This document shows, one piece after another, positions 51,346-60,672 of a DNA stretch of 64,000 nt. Under the pieces are notes generated by a model. The model was not told the DNA's origin. It made no database searches and worked only from the letters and a program-made list of their open reading frames with translations. Location: assembly GCA_035527975.1 (NCBI GenBank), contig DATKZM010000042.1, positions 41,295 to 105,294 on the forward strand. The letters run 5' to 3'. A program made the translations under genes and the position numbers. This stretch comes from DATKZM01 sp035527975. GTDB taxonomy: Bacteria; Pseudomonadota; Alphaproteobacteria; JAPULJ01. Every line of letters starts with the position of its first letter. Position 1 is the first letter of the stretch.

Positions 51346-52354
51346 ACCTTGCCATCACCGCCTCGGCATAAAGATCGATCGAGCGTTCGGCCTGCTCGTC
51401 GGTGATCGTTCCGAACATGGGGCGCGAGATGAAGAGATCGGTGCCGCTCTCCTCGATCTGCGCGGCCACCTCGGCATAGACCCGCTCGGGCCCGCCGACG
51501 ATGATGAGGCCGCGCGCATGCGCCTCCTCGAAAGTATCGGGATAGGCGCTGCTGGTCGTGCCGTGGCGGATCCAGAGATACAGCAGGCTGGCATGCCAGT
51601 GCTGATAGGCCGGCTTGGCGATCGCGAAGGCCTCGTCATCGCTCTCGGCGACGACGACGTGGCGGCCGAAGGCGGTGTAGGGCTTGGCTGCCCCGCTACC
51701 GCCATGCGTCCTGTCCCACACTTCGTTGTAGTCGCGCACGATGGTTCCCATCACCGACGCCGGGACGTGGCTGACGATGTTGATGTTGTTGGGCGCGGCC
51801 CAGGCGACGGTCGCGGGGTTGACCATGCCGTACCAGAGCGGCGGGTGCGGGCGCTGCGCCGGCGCGAACTCCATCGGCACGTCGTCATAATGGTAGAAGG
51901 CCCCGTCGTGGTTCAGCACCGGCTCGCGCAGGCCCTTCAGGATGACCTCCATCGCTTCGATATAGCGCGGCTGGGCCTCAGCGTGATCGATGCCGAAATA
52001 GCCCACCTCGAACGGCGAGATCCCCTTGCCGACGCCGAGCTGGTAGCGGCCGCGGCTGAGGTGATCGAGCATGCAGATTTCCTCGATCAGCCGATAGGGA
52101 TCGTAGAGCGGCAGCGTGTAGACCAGCGGGCCGAAGCGCAGGCGCTTGGTGCGCTGGGCGACGGACGAGAAGAAAATACCCGGCGATGCAGCCATGCCGA
52201 GCGGGGTCGAATGATGCTCGGAGACGAAATAATGCGAGAAGCCGAGCCGGTCGTAGCGCTCGATGAGCTTGAGGCGGCTTTCGTAATAGTCGCCGAGCGG
52301 CTCCTGGTCGGCCGGCGCGCGCCGGTCGAGCTGGTCGAATACCCCGAAATCCAT
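51299..52354 (-). CDS. LLM class flavin-dependent oxidoreductase
   Basis: This protein of about 351 residues resembles bacterial luciferase: MDFGVFDQLDRR, FSHYFVSEHHSTPLG, LPLYDPYRLIEEICMLDHLS, GRYQLGVGKGISPFEVGYFG. It would use FMNH2 and O2 to oxidise an unknown compound, probably needing a flavin reductase. MDFGVFDQ at 52354 is the start. The last 47 bases are antisense to the end of the glycerate kinase gene. Confidence 0.9.
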   Translation of the reverse strand: MDFGVFDQLDRRAPADQEPLGDYYESRLKLIERYDRLGFSHYFVSEHHSTPLGMAASPGIFFSSVAQRTKRLRFGPLVYTLPLYDPYRLIEEICMLDHLSRGRYQLGVGKGISPFEVGYFGIDHAEAQPRYIEAMEVILKGLREPVLNHDGAFYHYDDVPMEFAPAQRPHPPLWYGMVNPATVAWAAPNNINIVSHVPASVMGTIVRDYNEVWDRTHGGSGAAKPYTAFGRHVVVAESDDEAFAIAKPAYQHWHASLLYLWIRHGTTSSAYPDTFEEAHARGLIIVGGPERVYAEVAAQIEESGTDLFISRPMFGTITDEQAERSIDLYAEAVMARFSGAAAREPAALGSR

Positions 52355-52562
52355 GCCACCTATCCCCTGTCCACTGCCGGGCCCGCTGGGCCGGGCTCGC
52401 ATCGGCCCGATGCCATAGCCTGTCACGGTAGTTCCGGCAAGGGAACGCAACCCATCGGCGCCCCAGGCAAGCCGCCTATGCGGCGCGTGCCGCGCGCGGG
52501 CAGTCAATTTTATTTACATGAGTATAAAAATCGCAACAATCGGGCGCAACGGAGGACCAGAT

Positions 52563-53321
52563 ATGACAAAGGCCGAAAAACCGGTCTATCAGCCCGGAGA
52601 GATCGACTTCGACGGGCTCGACGACACGCCCGAGGACTATCGCAGGATGCTGCGGACGCTGATCGGCAAGCAGTATGTCGGTGAGATCGCGGCTTGCGAG
52701 ATGTTCGCCCGCGCCGCCTATTACCTGCCGGACCCGGGCCGCAAGGCCGCCCTGGTCCACACCGCAAACGAGGAAGCCGAGCACGTCGAGATGATGGACG
52801 AGCTGGCCCGCAAGGTCGGCCTCGATGTCGATGCCTGGCTGGCGCGCCGCCGGCCGGGCGGCACCCACTTCCTCGGCAGCGAGGACGACGTCAAGGACTG
52901 GATCGAGGTCTCGGTCTTCAAACACATGATCGACCGCTGCGGCCGGGTCTGGCTGTGGTCGATGCGCAACTCCAGCTTTGGGCCTTACGCCGACGTGATC
53001 GGGCCGATCCTGCGTGACGAGGCGCGCCACGGCCAGGACGGCGCCGAGGAGGTGGTCCGCCTGTGCGAATCCGGCCACCGCGAGGCCGTGCAGGAGCGGG
53101 TCGACTACTGGTTCCCGCGCGGTATGCAGCTTCTGGGCAAACCGGGCAGCGAGGGCAACCGCATCGCGCACCACTATGGCCTCAAGCTGCACGACAGCGA
53201 CGAGGAGATGGCCAAATGGATCGGTGAGATCAAGCCGCCCTTCGAGAATGCCGGCATTTCGCTGCCGGGGCCCGACCAGGTCCGCGAGCACGGCGTCGAT
53301 CTCGCCGATGTAAGCTGGTAA
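52563..53321 (+). CDS. Ferritin-like di-iron protein, PaaA/PaaC-related
   Basis: The 252-residue helical protein has two di-iron half-sites: Glu in GEIAACEMF with EEAEHVEM, and a Glu in IEVSVF with DEARHGQDG, i.e. E...ExxH...E...DExxH. The pattern resembles the phenylacetyl-CoA epoxidase subunits PaaA/PaaC, but no other paa genes are present, so it is a stand-alone member. GGAGGACCAGAT precedes the ATG at 52563. The substrate is unknown. Confidence 0.82.
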   Translation: MTKAEKPVYQPGEIDFDGLDDTPEDYRRMLRTLIGKQYVGEIAACEMFARAAYYLPDPGRKAALVHTANEEAEHVEMMDELARKVGLDVDAWLARRRPGGTHFLGSEDDVKDWIEVSVFKHMIDRCGRVWLWSMRNSSFGPYADVIGPILRDEARHGQDGAEEVVRLCESGHREAVQERVDYWFPRGMQLLGKPGSEGNRIAHHYGLKLHDSDEEMAKWIGEIKPPFENAGISLPGPDQVREHGVDLADVSW

Positions 53322-53401
53322 CACGCGCCTTGGGGCGAAATTCAAAAAGCGAATAGGTTCGGTCTCGCGCCGGTCATTGAAGCCGGTTATGTTCGGGCCC
53401 C

Positions 53402-54820
53402 ATGCGACGGCACCGCAACGCAAAGATTATCGCCACATTGGGGCCCGCGAGCTCCGATGCGAGGGCCATTGAGGCTTTGTTTGAGGCTGGCGCCGATCTG
53501 TTTCGGCTCAACTTCAGCCATGGCCAGCACGCCGAGCACAAGGCGCGCTACGATCTGATCCGCGCCGCCGAGGTAAAGTTCGGGCGGCCGATCGGGGTGA
53601 TCGCCGATCTGCAAGGCCCCAAGCTCAGGGTTGGCACCTTCAAAGACGGCGAGATCGAGCTGGAAACGGGCGCAAGCTTCCGGCTCGACATGGATGCGAG
53701 CCCCGGCGATGCCACCCGCGCGCCGCTGCCCCATCCGGAGATCTTCGCGACCCTCGCGCCGGGCCAGGATGTGCTGATCAACGATGGGCGCGTGCGCCTG
53801 CGCGTGGAAGAGGCAGGCGCCGACTTCGCCCAAACCAGCGTTGTAACCGGCGGGCCCATCGGCGACCGCAAGGGCGTCAACCTGCCGAGCGCCATCCTGC
53901 CGATCGCGGCCATGACCGAAAAGGACCGGCGCGATCTTGCCTTCGCGCTCGAAATCGGCGCCGACTGGATCGCGCTTTCGTTCGTGCAGCGGCCGGACGA
54001 CGTGGCCGAGGCCAAGAAGCTGATCGCCGGCCGCGCCGGGCTGATGGCAAAGCTGGAGAAACCCGCCGCCGTGGACCGGCTGGGCGAGATCGTCGACCTC
54101 TCCGATGCGGTCATGGTCGCGCGGGGCGATCTCGGCGTCGAGGTGCCGCCCGAGGAAGTGCCGAGCCTGCAGAAGCGCATGGTCCGGGTCTGCCGCCAGG
54201 TCGGCAAGCCGGTCGTGGTGGCCACGCAGATGCTCGAATCGATGGTCAATTCACCGACACCGACGCGCGCCGAGGCCTCCGACGTTGCCGGCGCGGTCTA
54301 TGAAGGCGCCGATGCGGTCATGCTGTCGGCGGAGACGGCAGTCGGCGACTATCCGAGCGAGGCGGTGGCGATCATGAGCCGCATCATCGCCCGCGTGGAG
54401 CGCGATCCCAACTACCGCGCCATCATCGATGCGGTGCGCACCAGTACCGATGCAACCGCCGCCGATGCGATCACCGCCGCCGCCCGGCAAGTCGCCTCGA
54501 CCATCCACGCCGCCGCCATCGTGACCTATACATCGACCGGATCGACCACGCTGCGCGCGGCACGCGAGCGGCCGGAGGTTCCAATCCTCTGCCTGACCCC
54601 GGAAATCACCACCGCGCGACGCCTGGCGTTGGCCTGGGGAGTGCATTGCCTGAAGACCAAGGACGTCAAGAATTCCGCCCAGATGGTGGAGCGCGCCGCC
54701 AAGGCAGCATTGTCCGAACGGTTCGCAGTCCCCGGCGACCGGCTGGTCATCACCGCGGGCATGCCCTTCGGCACGCCGGGTGCGACCAATTTGCTGCGCA
54801 TCGCCTGGGTCGAGGACTGA
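53402..54820 (+). CDS. pyk: Pyruvate kinase
   Basis: This 472-residue enzyme has AKIIATLGPASSDARAIEAL, LFRLNFSHGQHAEH, IGVIADLQGPKLRVGTF, LMAKLEKPAAVDRLGEI, MVARGDLGVEVP, and the loop PTPTRAEASDVAGAVYEGADAVMLSAETAVGDYP with the metal- and phosphate-binding residues (motifs cited in part). It converts PEP and ADP to pyruvate and ATP. It is unlinked here to other glycolysis genes; two CRP-like sites follow its 3' end. Confidence 0.96.
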   Translation: MRRHRNAKIIATLGPASSDARAIEALFEAGADLFRLNFSHGQHAEHKARYDLIRAAEVKFGRPIGVIADLQGPKLRVGTFKDGEIELETGASFRLDMDASPGDATRAPLPHPEIFATLAPGQDVLINDGRVRLRVEEAGADFAQTSVVTGGPIGDRKGVNLPSAILPIAAMTEKDRRDLAFALEIGADWIALSFVQRPDDVAEAKKLIAGRAGLMAKLEKPAAVDRLGEIVDLSDAVMVARGDLGVEVPPEEVPSLQKRMVRVCRQVGKPVVVATQMLESMVNSPTPTRAEASDVAGAVYEGADAVMLSAETAVGDYPSEAVAIMSRIIARVERDPNYRAIIDAVRTSTDATAADAITAAARQVASTIHAAAIVTYTSTGSTTLRAARERPEVPILCLTPEITTARRLALAWGVHCLKTKDVKNSAQMVERAAKAALSERFAVPGDRLVITAGMPFGTPGATNLLRIAWVED

Positions 54821-54841
54821 TCCCCAAAATAATTTCCCACC

Positions 54842-54857
54842 TGTGACAGCCGTCACA
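54842..54857. promoter_or_regulatory. CRP-like site 1 downstream of pyk
   Basis: TGTGAC-AGCC-GTCACA matches the E. coli CRP consensus TGTGA-N6-TCACA perfectly. Its centre lies 32 bp, about three helical turns, from the second site. Confidence 0.65.
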
Positions 54858-54873
54858 GCCGGCCCCGCATGCG

Positions 54874-54889
54874 AGTGATACTCATCACA
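54874..54889. promoter_or_regulatory. CRP-like site 2 downstream of pyk
   Basis: AGTGAT-ACTC-ATCACA differs from the CRP consensus only at the first base. With site 1 it forms a pair on the same face of the helix. Confidence 0.62.
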
Positions 54890-55054
54890 GCATGGCGACG
54901 GGGCAAGGCCGCGTCCCACCAGGACAAACGCTCGGGCAAGGGGAACAGCGCCAAGCGCACAACCATCCTATATCAGTTTCAGCTCTCGCGGAGGACTGCC
55001 GATCCTTCCCAAACGCGGGGCTGAAAGACGGTCATCCACGGCCGTCAATCCCAG

Positions 55055-55082
55055 AAGGGGCGGATCTTCCGATCCGCCCCTT
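55055..55082. terminator. Bidirectional terminator-like hairpin
   Basis: AAGGGGCGGATC (55055-55066) pairs perfectly with GATCCGCCCCTT (55071-55082) around TTCC. A weak T-rich tail follows (CGTCTATTTA). It could end a plus-strand transcript and the MFS transcript from the other side. Confidence 0.75.
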
Positions 55083-55194
55083 CGTCTATTTATGGTCGGC
55101 GTCTTTTGTGGCGGGCGCCGTGATAGTCGATACATAATTGAGTTCAATGCCCATGGGTCGGTGATTTGGCCGCAGGCTCCGGCCGGCCAACCGC

Positions 55195-56616
55195 TCAGGC
55201 GGTGGCGGGCGCCGGGCCAGGCGGGGTTGCGACGGGCCGGCACCAGGTCTCGCGGATAATGAGCGCAAAGAACAGCGCGGCCAGATAGAGCGCCGGCAGG
55301 GTCAGGAACGCATTGTCGTAGGCCGCTAGGTCATAGACCCGCGCCCCGCCCTTCAGCGTCCCGGCCCATTGCAGGTCGAGCAGCAGCCCGACCACCGGCT
55401 GAAACACGGCACCGCCCATCACGGCGGCCATGTTGACCAGACCGAGCGCGGCGCCGGTACCGCCGCCGGCATTGTGCTCGCGCGTCAACGCGTAGGCGAC
55501 CACCATGCCGGTGCTGGCAAAGCCGGTAACGAAGAGAAGAACTTGATAGACCGCAAAGGACACGCCGGGCAGATAGAGCGCCGCGGTCATCGCTATCCCA
55601 CCCAAGGACGCGCCCAGCACGAGCGGCAGTTTGCGCCGCCCGATGCGATCGGACAGCCAGCCGCAGAGCGGCCCGCCAACGACAAAGCCCAGCAGCAAGG
55701 TCGAGGTGGCGAAGGCGGCCGCCGGCCGGTCGACGCCGAACCGGGTCTGCGCATACGGCACGCCCCAGAGCGCGCCGAAGGCAAGCATGGGCGAGGCGAC
55801 AAGGCCGCTGAAGAGTGCGATGGCGATGGTCTGAGGATGCCGGGCGACCCGCCACAGCGCCGCGAGCACGCCGTCCGTTTCCGCCGCGGCACTCAGCCGG
55901 CCGGGCGATGGCTCGACCGGATGATCCACGGCCGCCTTGCCGCTGGCCGTCTTGCCGCGGGATATGTGCGGCGGCCGGTCGCGGATCATCAGCCACATGC
56001 AGAGACCGAGCAGCAGCGCAAAGAGGCCCAGATAGACGATGCTGCGGCGCCAGCCCTCGGCCTCGACCAGCAACGCCATCGGCGCCTGGCCGACGATGCC
56101 GCCAAGCAGGCCCATGGTCATTAAAAGGCCGGAGAGCATGGCAAAGCGGCGCGGGCTGAACCAGGCGCCGGCGAGCAGCATGCCGCCGAGCAGCCCGAAC
56201 GCCGCCCCCGCGCCGATCAGCATGCGCCCGAGATAGGCGACCTCCACGCTCGGCGCGCTGGCGAATATGAGGCAGCCGCCGCCCGCAGCCAAGACCCCCA
56301 ACGACATCACCTTGCGCGGTCCCCAGCGGTCGAGCGCCATCCCGACCGGCATTTGCAGCGCCGCATACGCGTAGAAATAGAACGCCGAAAGATTGCCAAG
56401 CACGGCGCCGGAAACCGCGAAATCGCGCATCAGCGCGTCGACCATGACGCTCGGGCTCACCCGCAGGATCCAGGCATAGAAAAAGAACACCGCCCCCAAG
56501 GCATAGCCGGCATAGCCAAAGAAGCCCGGGCCCACTGAGCTATTAACCGGGGAGCCATGACCCGAAGAGCCGTGACCGGTAGCGGCGGCGAGGGTCGGGT
56601 GCGGCGCATCGTTCAT
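55195..56616 (-). CDS. MFS transporter
   Basis: The 473-residue protein starts MNDAPHPTLAAATGHG with a Gly/His/Ser-rich cytoplasmic N-terminus, then twelve membrane helices. Loop 2-3 reads GMALDRWGPRKVMSLG and loop 8-9 CGWLSDRIGRRKLPL, both MFS signatures. A central polar loop (residues about 215-255) separates the halves. The substrate is unknown. The start at 56616 is chosen over an upstream open frame that would add basic residues. Confidence 0.88.
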   Translation of the reverse strand: MNDAPHPTLAAATGHGSSGHGSPVNSSVGPGFFGYAGYALGAVFFFYAWILRVSPSVMVDALMRDFAVSGAVLGNLSAFYFYAYAALQMPVGMALDRWGPRKVMSLGVLAAGGGCLIFASAPSVEVAYLGRMLIGAGAAFGLLGGMLLAGAWFSPRRFAMLSGLLMTMGLLGGIVGQAPMALLVEAEGWRRSIVYLGLFALLLGLCMWLMIRDRPPHISRGKTASGKAAVDHPVEPSPGRLSAAAETDGVLAALWRVARHPQTIAIALFSGLVASPMLAFGALWGVPYAQTRFGVDRPAAAFATSTLLLGFVVGGPLCGWLSDRIGRRKLPLVLGASLGGIAMTAALYLPGVSFAVYQVLLFVTGFASTGMVVAYALTREHNAGGGTGAALGLVNMAAVMGGAVFQPVVGLLLDLQWAGTLKGGARVYDLAAYDNAFLTLPALYLAALFFALIIRETWCRPVATPPGPAPATA

Positions 56617-56784
56617 AAAGGTCACATAGCGGTGCACCGGGCGGTTTGAAAGCCCGGGACCGGATACCGCATGGCGGCCCTGTCGCATGCGCATGATGCG
56701 CGCGTTGCCGTACAGCCATCCAATGGTCCACCAATTTTTCCGCAACGCGCCACCGGCGACCGGGCCGCAGCACGGTGAGCGGCG

Positions 56785-57723
56785 TCAACGCCCGGGCTGG
56801 CGGGCAAGGCTGGCCCGCGCGGCGATCCAGATGCCCGCAAGCACGACGGCGCCGCCTACCGCTTCGATCGGACCCAGCGTCTCGCCGAGGATCGCCCAGG
56901 CGAGCAGCGCGGCGGAGACGGGCTGGACCAGCAGGCTGACCGAGCTGAACGAGGCCGGCAGATGGGCCAGCGCGAAGGCGATCAGCCCCTGCCCGCTGGC
57001 CTGGCTGATCAGCGCCACCCCGACGAGCACCAGCCAGCCCGCAAGGGTGATGGGCACGATGCGCTCACCAATGATGAGCGCGGCGGGCAGCAGCACCGCC
57101 GCCGTCACGATGCCGCTCGCCGCCATCAATGCCGGGGTGGACAGCCGCGCCCGCAGACGCGTCACGGCGAGCAGATAGCCGCCGTAGAACAACGAAGCGG
57201 AGGTCGCCAAGGCGTCACCGAAAAGACGCTCGCTGCTGAGTTCGAAGGAGCGGCCCATCAGGATGGCGCAGCCTGCGATCGCGATGGCAAGGCCTGTGAG
57301 AAAGCGCCCGCCGATGCGCTCGCGCAGGATCAGCCAGGCGCCCAGCGTGACCCATATCGGCGTCAGATTGGACAGCAGCGTGGCGTTGGCAACGGTGGTG
57401 TAGGCGATCGACCAATGAAAAGCGCCGAGATCGACGGCGAACAGAACGCCGCTCAGAAAGATCAGCGCCATGTTGGCGCGCAGCCCCGCAAACCCTTTGG
57501 CCGGCTTGCCTGAAGGATGTCGGCCGAGCTGGGCCCAGAGGACGAAGATCGGCACGGCCAGCGCGACGCGGTAGAAGCCGGTCGCGACCGGCCCGGTTTC
57601 GGCCAGGCGCACCAGGATGCCCGAGCCGCCGATTGCCACCGCGCCGGTGAACAGCGCAATCAGCGCCGCGCGCGGGACGGCGGCGGGTCCTGCCGGGTCG
57701 GCGGATTGGGCTGGCTGGTCCAT
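56785..57723 (-). CDS. EamA/DMT family transporter
   Basis: This 312-residue protein has ten hydrophobic segments forming two EamA repeats: the first includes GSGILVRLAETGPVATGFYR and TVANATLLSNLTPIWVTLGAWLILRE, the second SASLFYGGYLLAVTRLRA and LLAWAILGETLGPIEAVGG. DMT members export metabolites or drugs; the substrate is unknown. MDQPAQSADP at 57723 is the start. It is divergent from the DHDPS-family gene. Confidence 0.9.
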   Translation of the reverse strand: MDQPAQSADPAGPAAVPRAALIALFTGAVAIGGSGILVRLAETGPVATGFYRVALAVPIFVLWAQLGRHPSGKPAKGFAGLRANMALIFLSGVLFAVDLGAFHWSIAYTTVANATLLSNLTPIWVTLGAWLILRERIGGRFLTGLAIAIAGCAILMGRSFELSSERLFGDALATSASLFYGGYLLAVTRLRARLSTPALMAASGIVTAAVLLPAALIIGERIVPITLAGWLVLVGVALISQASGQGLIAFALAHLPASFSSVSLLVQPVSAALLAWAILGETLGPIEAVGGAVVLAGIWIAARASLARQPGR

Positions 57724-57874
57724 GACCGGCGGCCTACAGGGGCCGGCAAGCCCGCGCAAGCGCAAACCGCGCGCGCCCTCCAGCGCATCCGCGCAATGCC
57801 CGGGATTGACGCCGATACCCGCGCGGTGACAGGCTCGGCCCCTGCGGCCCCCCGCGGGCAAGGAAGCAAAGTCC

Positions 57875-58792
57875 ATGACCATCGACTGGCAGGGCGTCTT
57901 TCCGGCGCTGATGACCGAATTCAAACCCGATGAAAGCCTCGATCTGGAGGCAACAGCACGGCACATCGAGGCGATGCTGGCGGCCGGGTGCAGCGGATTG
58001 GTGATGCTGGGCACGCTGGGTGAGAACACTTCATTGTCGGCGAACGAAAAGCGCGCGGTGATCGAGATGGCGGTTTCGGCCGTGGCCGGCCGCGTTCCGG
58101 TGATCTCCGGGGTGGCGGAATACACGAGCGCGCTCGCCTGCGCCTTCGTCCGCGACATCGAAGCGCTCGGCGCCAACGGGGCGATGGTGCTGCCGCCGAT
58201 GGTCTACAAGACCGACCCGCGCGAGACGCTCATGCATTTCCGGGGTGTTGCCGCCGCGTCATCCTTGCCGGTCATGATCTACAACAACCCGGTCTCGTAC
58301 GGCACCGATGTCAGCCCGGCGATGTTCGCCGAGCTGGCCGACGCGGAGAATATTATTGCGATCAAGGAATCCTCCGACGATCCGCGCCGGCTCACCGATA
58401 TCGTCAATGCCTGCGGGCAGCGGTACACACTGTTCTGCGGCGTCGACGACATCATCGTCGAGAGCGTTGCCGTCGGTGCGGTGGGCTGGGTCGCGGGGCT
58501 GGTCAACGCCTTCCCGGCGGAATCGGTGCGGCTGTTCGAGCTGGCGCGCGCCGGCAATTTTGCCGAGGCACGCGCGCTCTATCGCTGGTTCATGCCGCTG
58601 CTGCATCTCGACACCGACGCCAAGCTGGTGCAGTTGATCAAGCTCGCCAATGCAATGACCGGTCTGGGCTCGGAGACCGTGCGGGCGCCGCGGCTGAAGC
58701 TCGAGGGCGCCGAACGCGCCGAGATCGAGGCGTTGATCGCGCGCGCGATCGAAACCCGACCGGAATTGGCGGCCAAGGCGGCGGCGGAATAG
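57875..58792 (+). CDS. Dihydrodipicolinate synthase family lyase
   Basis: The 305-residue TIM-barrel aldolase has GTLGENTSLSANEKRAVIEM, MIYNNPVSYGTD with the conserved Tyr, and the Schiff-base Lys in IIAIKESSDDPRRL. The family includes DapA, NanA, KDG aldolases and the Pyr4H2C deaminase of hydroxyproline breakdown. A hydroxyproline-epimerase-type gene lies 1.9 kb downstream on the opposite strand, so the deaminase role is possible, but dapA or another lyase cannot be excluded. Confidence 0.9.
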   Translation: MTIDWQGVFPALMTEFKPDESLDLEATARHIEAMLAAGCSGLVMLGTLGENTSLSANEKRAVIEMAVSAVAGRVPVISGVAEYTSALACAFVRDIEALGANGAMVLPPMVYKTDPRETLMHFRGVAAASSLPVMIYNNPVSYGTDVSPAMFAELADAENIIAIKESSDDPRRLTDIVNACGQRYTLFCGVDDIIVESVAVGAVGWVAGLVNAFPAESVRLFELARAGNFAEARALYRWFMPLLHLDTDAKLVQLIKLANAMTGLGSETVRAPRLKLEGAERAEIEALIARAIETRPELAAKAAAE

Positions 58793-58836
58793 TCGCGCGA
58801 CACTTCATGTTTGATCCAATCACTTACCTATCGGCG

Positions 58837-59172
58837 CTATTCGATTGGTTCATCGAGAAAATGCCGGCCGTCACGATCCTCGATCTCGATCACCCAGAGA
58901 TCGGGATCATAGCTGAGCTGGCGCGTGATATAGGCTTCCGCGTCGGCGTCCTCGACCGGCGCCGCGCCTGTCGCGCGCACCCATAGCCGCCCGCCATCGA
59001 GCGCGGTCGAGGGCGAGAGCACGCTGGCCTGGCCGTCAAGCGTACTCAGCTTGATCAGCACAATACCGGCGGTCTCATCGCCCTTGCGCGCCACGAAGGC
59101 CGCCGCCCCCGCCACCTCGGCCCGGCGGATCAGCGCGCGCGCCCAGATCCCTGCTTTCAAACGCGGGGTCAT
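58837..59172 (-). CDS. DUF1491 family protein
   Basis: This 111-residue protein has MTPRLKAGIWARALIRRAE, AAAFVARKGDETAGIVLIKL, WVRATG, and the C-terminal RQLSYDPDLWVIEIEDRDGR typical of DUF1491, a family found mainly in alphaproteobacteria. Its function is unknown. It is small, soluble and without membrane segments. It converges with the DHDPS-family gene and is divergent from the DUF1127 gene. Confidence 0.9.
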   Translation of the reverse strand: MTPRLKAGIWARALIRRAEVAGAAAFVARKGDETAGIVLIKLSTLDGQASVLSPSTALDGGRLWVRATGAAPVEDADAEAYITRQLSYDPDLWVIEIEDRDGRHFLDEPIE

Positions 59173-59306
59173 TCACGTCTTCCACTCAAAGCCTCGCCAC
59201 GTCCTCAGCATAAGTCATCGCGGCCATTGCCCGATATATCGGTTTGAAAGGTGCCGCGCGTATTGCCCCGGCCCCACCGCAGGCTCTGAAATAAATGCCA
59301 TCGAAG

Positions 59307-59322
59307 AGTGACCGCGATCACT
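59307..59322. promoter_or_regulatory. CRP/FNR-family site upstream of the DUF1127 gene
   Basis: AGTGAC-CGCG-ATCACT fits nGTGAY-N4-RTCACn. It lies in the 361-base gap between the DUF1491 and DUF1127 genes, 211 bases before the preferred DUF1127 start. The rest of the gap holds only a 6-bp inverted repeat near 59408-59425. Confidence 0.55.
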
Positions 59323-59533
59323 GCAATTGCGCGGCCAGATCGGCAGATTGGCCGCGTTGTCCGCGACGTTCCTAGCAACGGAGCTGCCGGCGATGAACCA
59401 AACCTGACGGGAATTTCGATTCCCGGCAATTTTCATGAAGTTTCCGCAAGGACGTCCAAGTGTGGTCACGCGGCCGTCGGATAAAGAGACAACATCGAGA
59501 GCGGGCGGCAACGCCCCATCGGAGTATCGAGCG

Positions 59534-59818
59534 ATGACGGAGCGGGAAAACCGCCGCGGACATATGGTGGCGCAGGCCACGACCCGGCCGGGCGCGAGAG
59601 CGACCACCGGCTTGAGCGAGCTCTTCGAGACGCTCGATGCGTTCCTGGTACGCATCGGCGTACATGCACGCAAACGCGACCGCCAACGCAAGGCAGCGCG
59701 CGAGCTTGCCTTGATGAGCGACTACACGCTTCGGGATATCGGGCTGCACCGCAGCGAAATCCTGTCGGTGACCCACAATCTCCAGCGCTTCGAGCGCGAC
59801 CGACGCGCCGGTAGCTAA
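59534..59818 (+). CDS. DUF1127 (YjiS-like) protein
   Basis: The product has about 94 residues, or 127 if the ATG at 59435 is used; the former has GGAG nine bases upstream. The C-terminal half carries the DUF1127 signature LALMSDYTLRDIGLHRSEIL, an Arg-rich helix-turn motif. Family members act in stress and small-molecule regulation and bind RNA or protein partners. The N-terminal part is basic and probably disordered. A CRP-like palindrome lies upstream. Confidence 0.85.
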   Translation: MTERENRRGHMVAQATTRPGARATTGLSELFETLDAFLVRIGVHARKRDRQRKAARELALMSDYTLRDIGLHRSEILSVTHNLQRFERDRRAGS

Positions 59819-59828
59819 AAGGAACGGG

Positions 59829-60644
59829 CTACCGAACCGCCAGGACGATATAGGCGCCTTGCGGGATGGCCAGGCCTTCCGGCACCCGGTAAGGCGCCAC
59901 GGCGACCGTAATATCAGCAATCACGGCCGCGCGCGCCGCATCGTCGAGCGCCTCGAAATCCGCGCCCACCGGGGTGCTGGCAAGATGTCCGGGGATCGCC
60001 TCTTCGGGCGGCAGCATGCGCCGCGTGATGTCGACCTCGTGAAAAGTGATCTCCGCGAACCCGGCCCCGGCGATCAATCCGCGCAGCATTTCGGCGTCGC
60101 CCAAGGCAAACGGCGCGTGTAGCCGCGACGCCGACTTTGCGCCCACATGCGGCACCAGTGCGTCGGCAGACGCCTTCATATAGGGGCTGTGCTCGATGGC
60201 GCGCCAGACGCAAATTCCGAGCCGGCCGCCGGGGGCAAGCACGCGATGCATTTCATCGAGCGCTTGTTCCTTATCGGGAATGAATTGCAGGCCCTGCTGA
60301 CAAAGCACAAGGTCGAATTCCCCATCGCCGAAGGGCAGCGATGCCGCATCACCCTGCCGCCATTCGATCGCCGCGGCATCGGACGGTGCTTGCTGCTCGG
60401 CGATCGCGATCATGTCCGCATTCAGATCGACCCCGACCACCCGGCCGGCCGCACCGATCATGGGCGCAGCAAGGCGCGCCACGATGCCGGTGCCGCAGGC
60501 AACGTCGAGCAGGCGCGAACCCGGCTCGAGCGGAACACGATCGAGAAAGATCCGCGCCAGCGGCTCGAAGACGCTCGGCACCTGAAACCGCTCATAGCTC
60601 GCCGCGCCGCTGCCGCTGAGCTGCCAGCGCTCTTGTTGGCTCAT
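59829..60644 (-). CDS. Class I SAM-dependent methyltransferase, UbiE-like
   Basis: This 271-residue protein has motif I LLDVACGTGIVARLA, motif II GVDLNADMIAIAEQQ, the Asp-rich loop ASLPFGDGEFDLVLCQQGLQF and the ARLAPGGRLGICVW-type motif (VLAPGGRLGICVW). The N-terminus SGSGAASYERFQVPSVFEPLA is characteristic of a subgroup of Ubie/COQ5-like enzymes of unknown substrate. It is convergent with the DUF1127 gene by 11 bases. Confidence 0.9.
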   Translation of the reverse strand: MSQQERWQLSGSGAASYERFQVPSVFEPLARIFLDRVPLEPGSRLLDVACGTGIVARLAAPMIGAAGRVVGVDLNADMIAIAEQQAPSDAAAIEWRQGDAASLPFGDGEFDLVLCQQGLQFIPDKEQALDEMHRVLAPGGRLGICVWRAIEHSPYMKASADALVPHVGAKSASRLHAPFALGDAEMLRGLIAGAGFAEITFHEVDITRRMLPPEEAIPGHLASTPVGADFEALDDAARAAVIADITVAVAPYRVPEGLAIPQGAYIVLAVR

Positions 60645-60672
60645 GAGGACATTTTCCTTCCTTGAGAAAGCC

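Larger units (their letters stand above)
54821..55194. other. Intergenic region with two CRP-like sites and a terminator
   Basis: The gap between pyk and the MFS gene has two CRP/FNR-family palindromes near its left end and a perfect 12-bp terminator-like hairpin at 55055-55082. No convincing protein gene is visible: the small frame 54892-55137 runs through the hairpin. The 165 bases between the second site and the hairpin could encode a small RNA. Confidence 0.5.

Noticed and set aside
54892..55137. An 81-codon frame after pyk
   Set aside because: It runs through a terminator hairpin, has no ribosome-binding site and no recognisable sequence features.
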